From CAZTXD01 sp964617995 (GTDB lineage: Bacteria; Actinomycetota; Acidimicrobiia; Spongiisociales; ZC4RG35): a stretch of DNA of 31,997 bases. The stretch lies in the NCBI GenBank assembly GCA_964617995.1, contig CAZTXD010000027.1:1-31997 (forward strand), read 5' to 3'. The notes beneath the pieces were generated by a model that worked only from the letters and a program-made list of their open reading frames with translations, searched no databases and was not told the DNA's origin. The position numbers and the translations under genes are program-made. This document shows, one piece after another, positions 31,955-31,997 of the stretch. Position 1 is the stretch's first letter. Each line of letters starts with the position of its first letter.

Positions 31955-31984
31955 AGGGTATCCCACCGGAAGCGCGCCTGTCAA
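31955..31984 (-). promoter_or_regulatory. Promoter of the glycoside transporter operon
   Basis: On the minus strand TTGACA (31984-31979), an 18-base spacer and TACCCT (31960-31955) form a good vegetative promoter. The operator lies about 14 bases past the -10, downstream of the expected transcription start. Confidence 0.65.
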
Positions 31985-31997
31985 CGAGTTACGACAC

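Overview
The window is a high-GC (roughly two-thirds G+C by eye) actinobacterial-type contig, most likely from an uncultured Acidimicrobiia-like lineage. The grounds are GTG/TTG starts, many ATGA/GTGA overlaps, Mth938, DUF427 and lipase-maturation-factor families, an S-layer-homology fragment beginning GCTDIHFSP, and small Cys/His proteins with an LSRYN motif. The lineage call is inference; no rRNA or marker gene is present. Two runs of N (9937-10036 and 21948-21957) mark assembly gaps, and both the second gap and the left end of the window coincide with related palindromic repeats.

Layout. 1-60: a perfect long palindrome. 105-2646: a three-gene unit (membrane-anchored small protein, six-repeat DUF5671-like membrane protein, Mth938-like protein). 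2627-7518: mostly single housekeeping or accessory genes on both strands (lipase maturation factor-like protein, class I glutamine amidotransferase, two GNAT acetyltransferases, DUF427, two small putative zinc-binding proteins). 7530-7610: a stranded S-layer-homology fragment. 7687-10145: two oligopeptide-type ABC permeases and a third gene broken by the 100-N gap, with no ATPase or binding protein in view.

10303-21866 is a myo-inositol catabolism and uptake locus. On the minus strand are iolD and a LacI-type regulator. On the plus strand are iolG, iolE, a lipoprotein binding protein, a ribose-type permease, a single-domain ATPase, iolC, a Cgl0159-type aldolase-like barrel protein, iolB and a two-ACT-domain protein. 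The two arms diverge from one short promoter region with a perfect 14-bp LacI-type operator. The expected route is inositol to scyllo-inosose (IolG), dehydration (IolE), ring hydrolysis (IolD), isomerisation (IolB), phosphorylation (IolC) and aldol cleavage (probably the Cgl0159-like protein). The last step, iolA, is not in the window. A putative zinc-protease lipoprotein lies antisense inside the operon.

21879-22930: a second palindromic element, interrupted by a gap, followed by a diverged IolE paralogue. 22913-31904 is a second carbohydrate system: a GH63/MGH1-like glycosidase with a LacI regulator, a divergent Gfo/Idh/MocA oxidoreductase, a PHP-type metallohydrolase, a MalK-type ATPase, two MalF/MalG-type permeases and a binding protein. 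Two near-identical 14-bp operators (TGTNATCGATNACA) lie before the LacI/oxidoreductase pair and before the binding-protein gene, tying the system into one predicted regulon.
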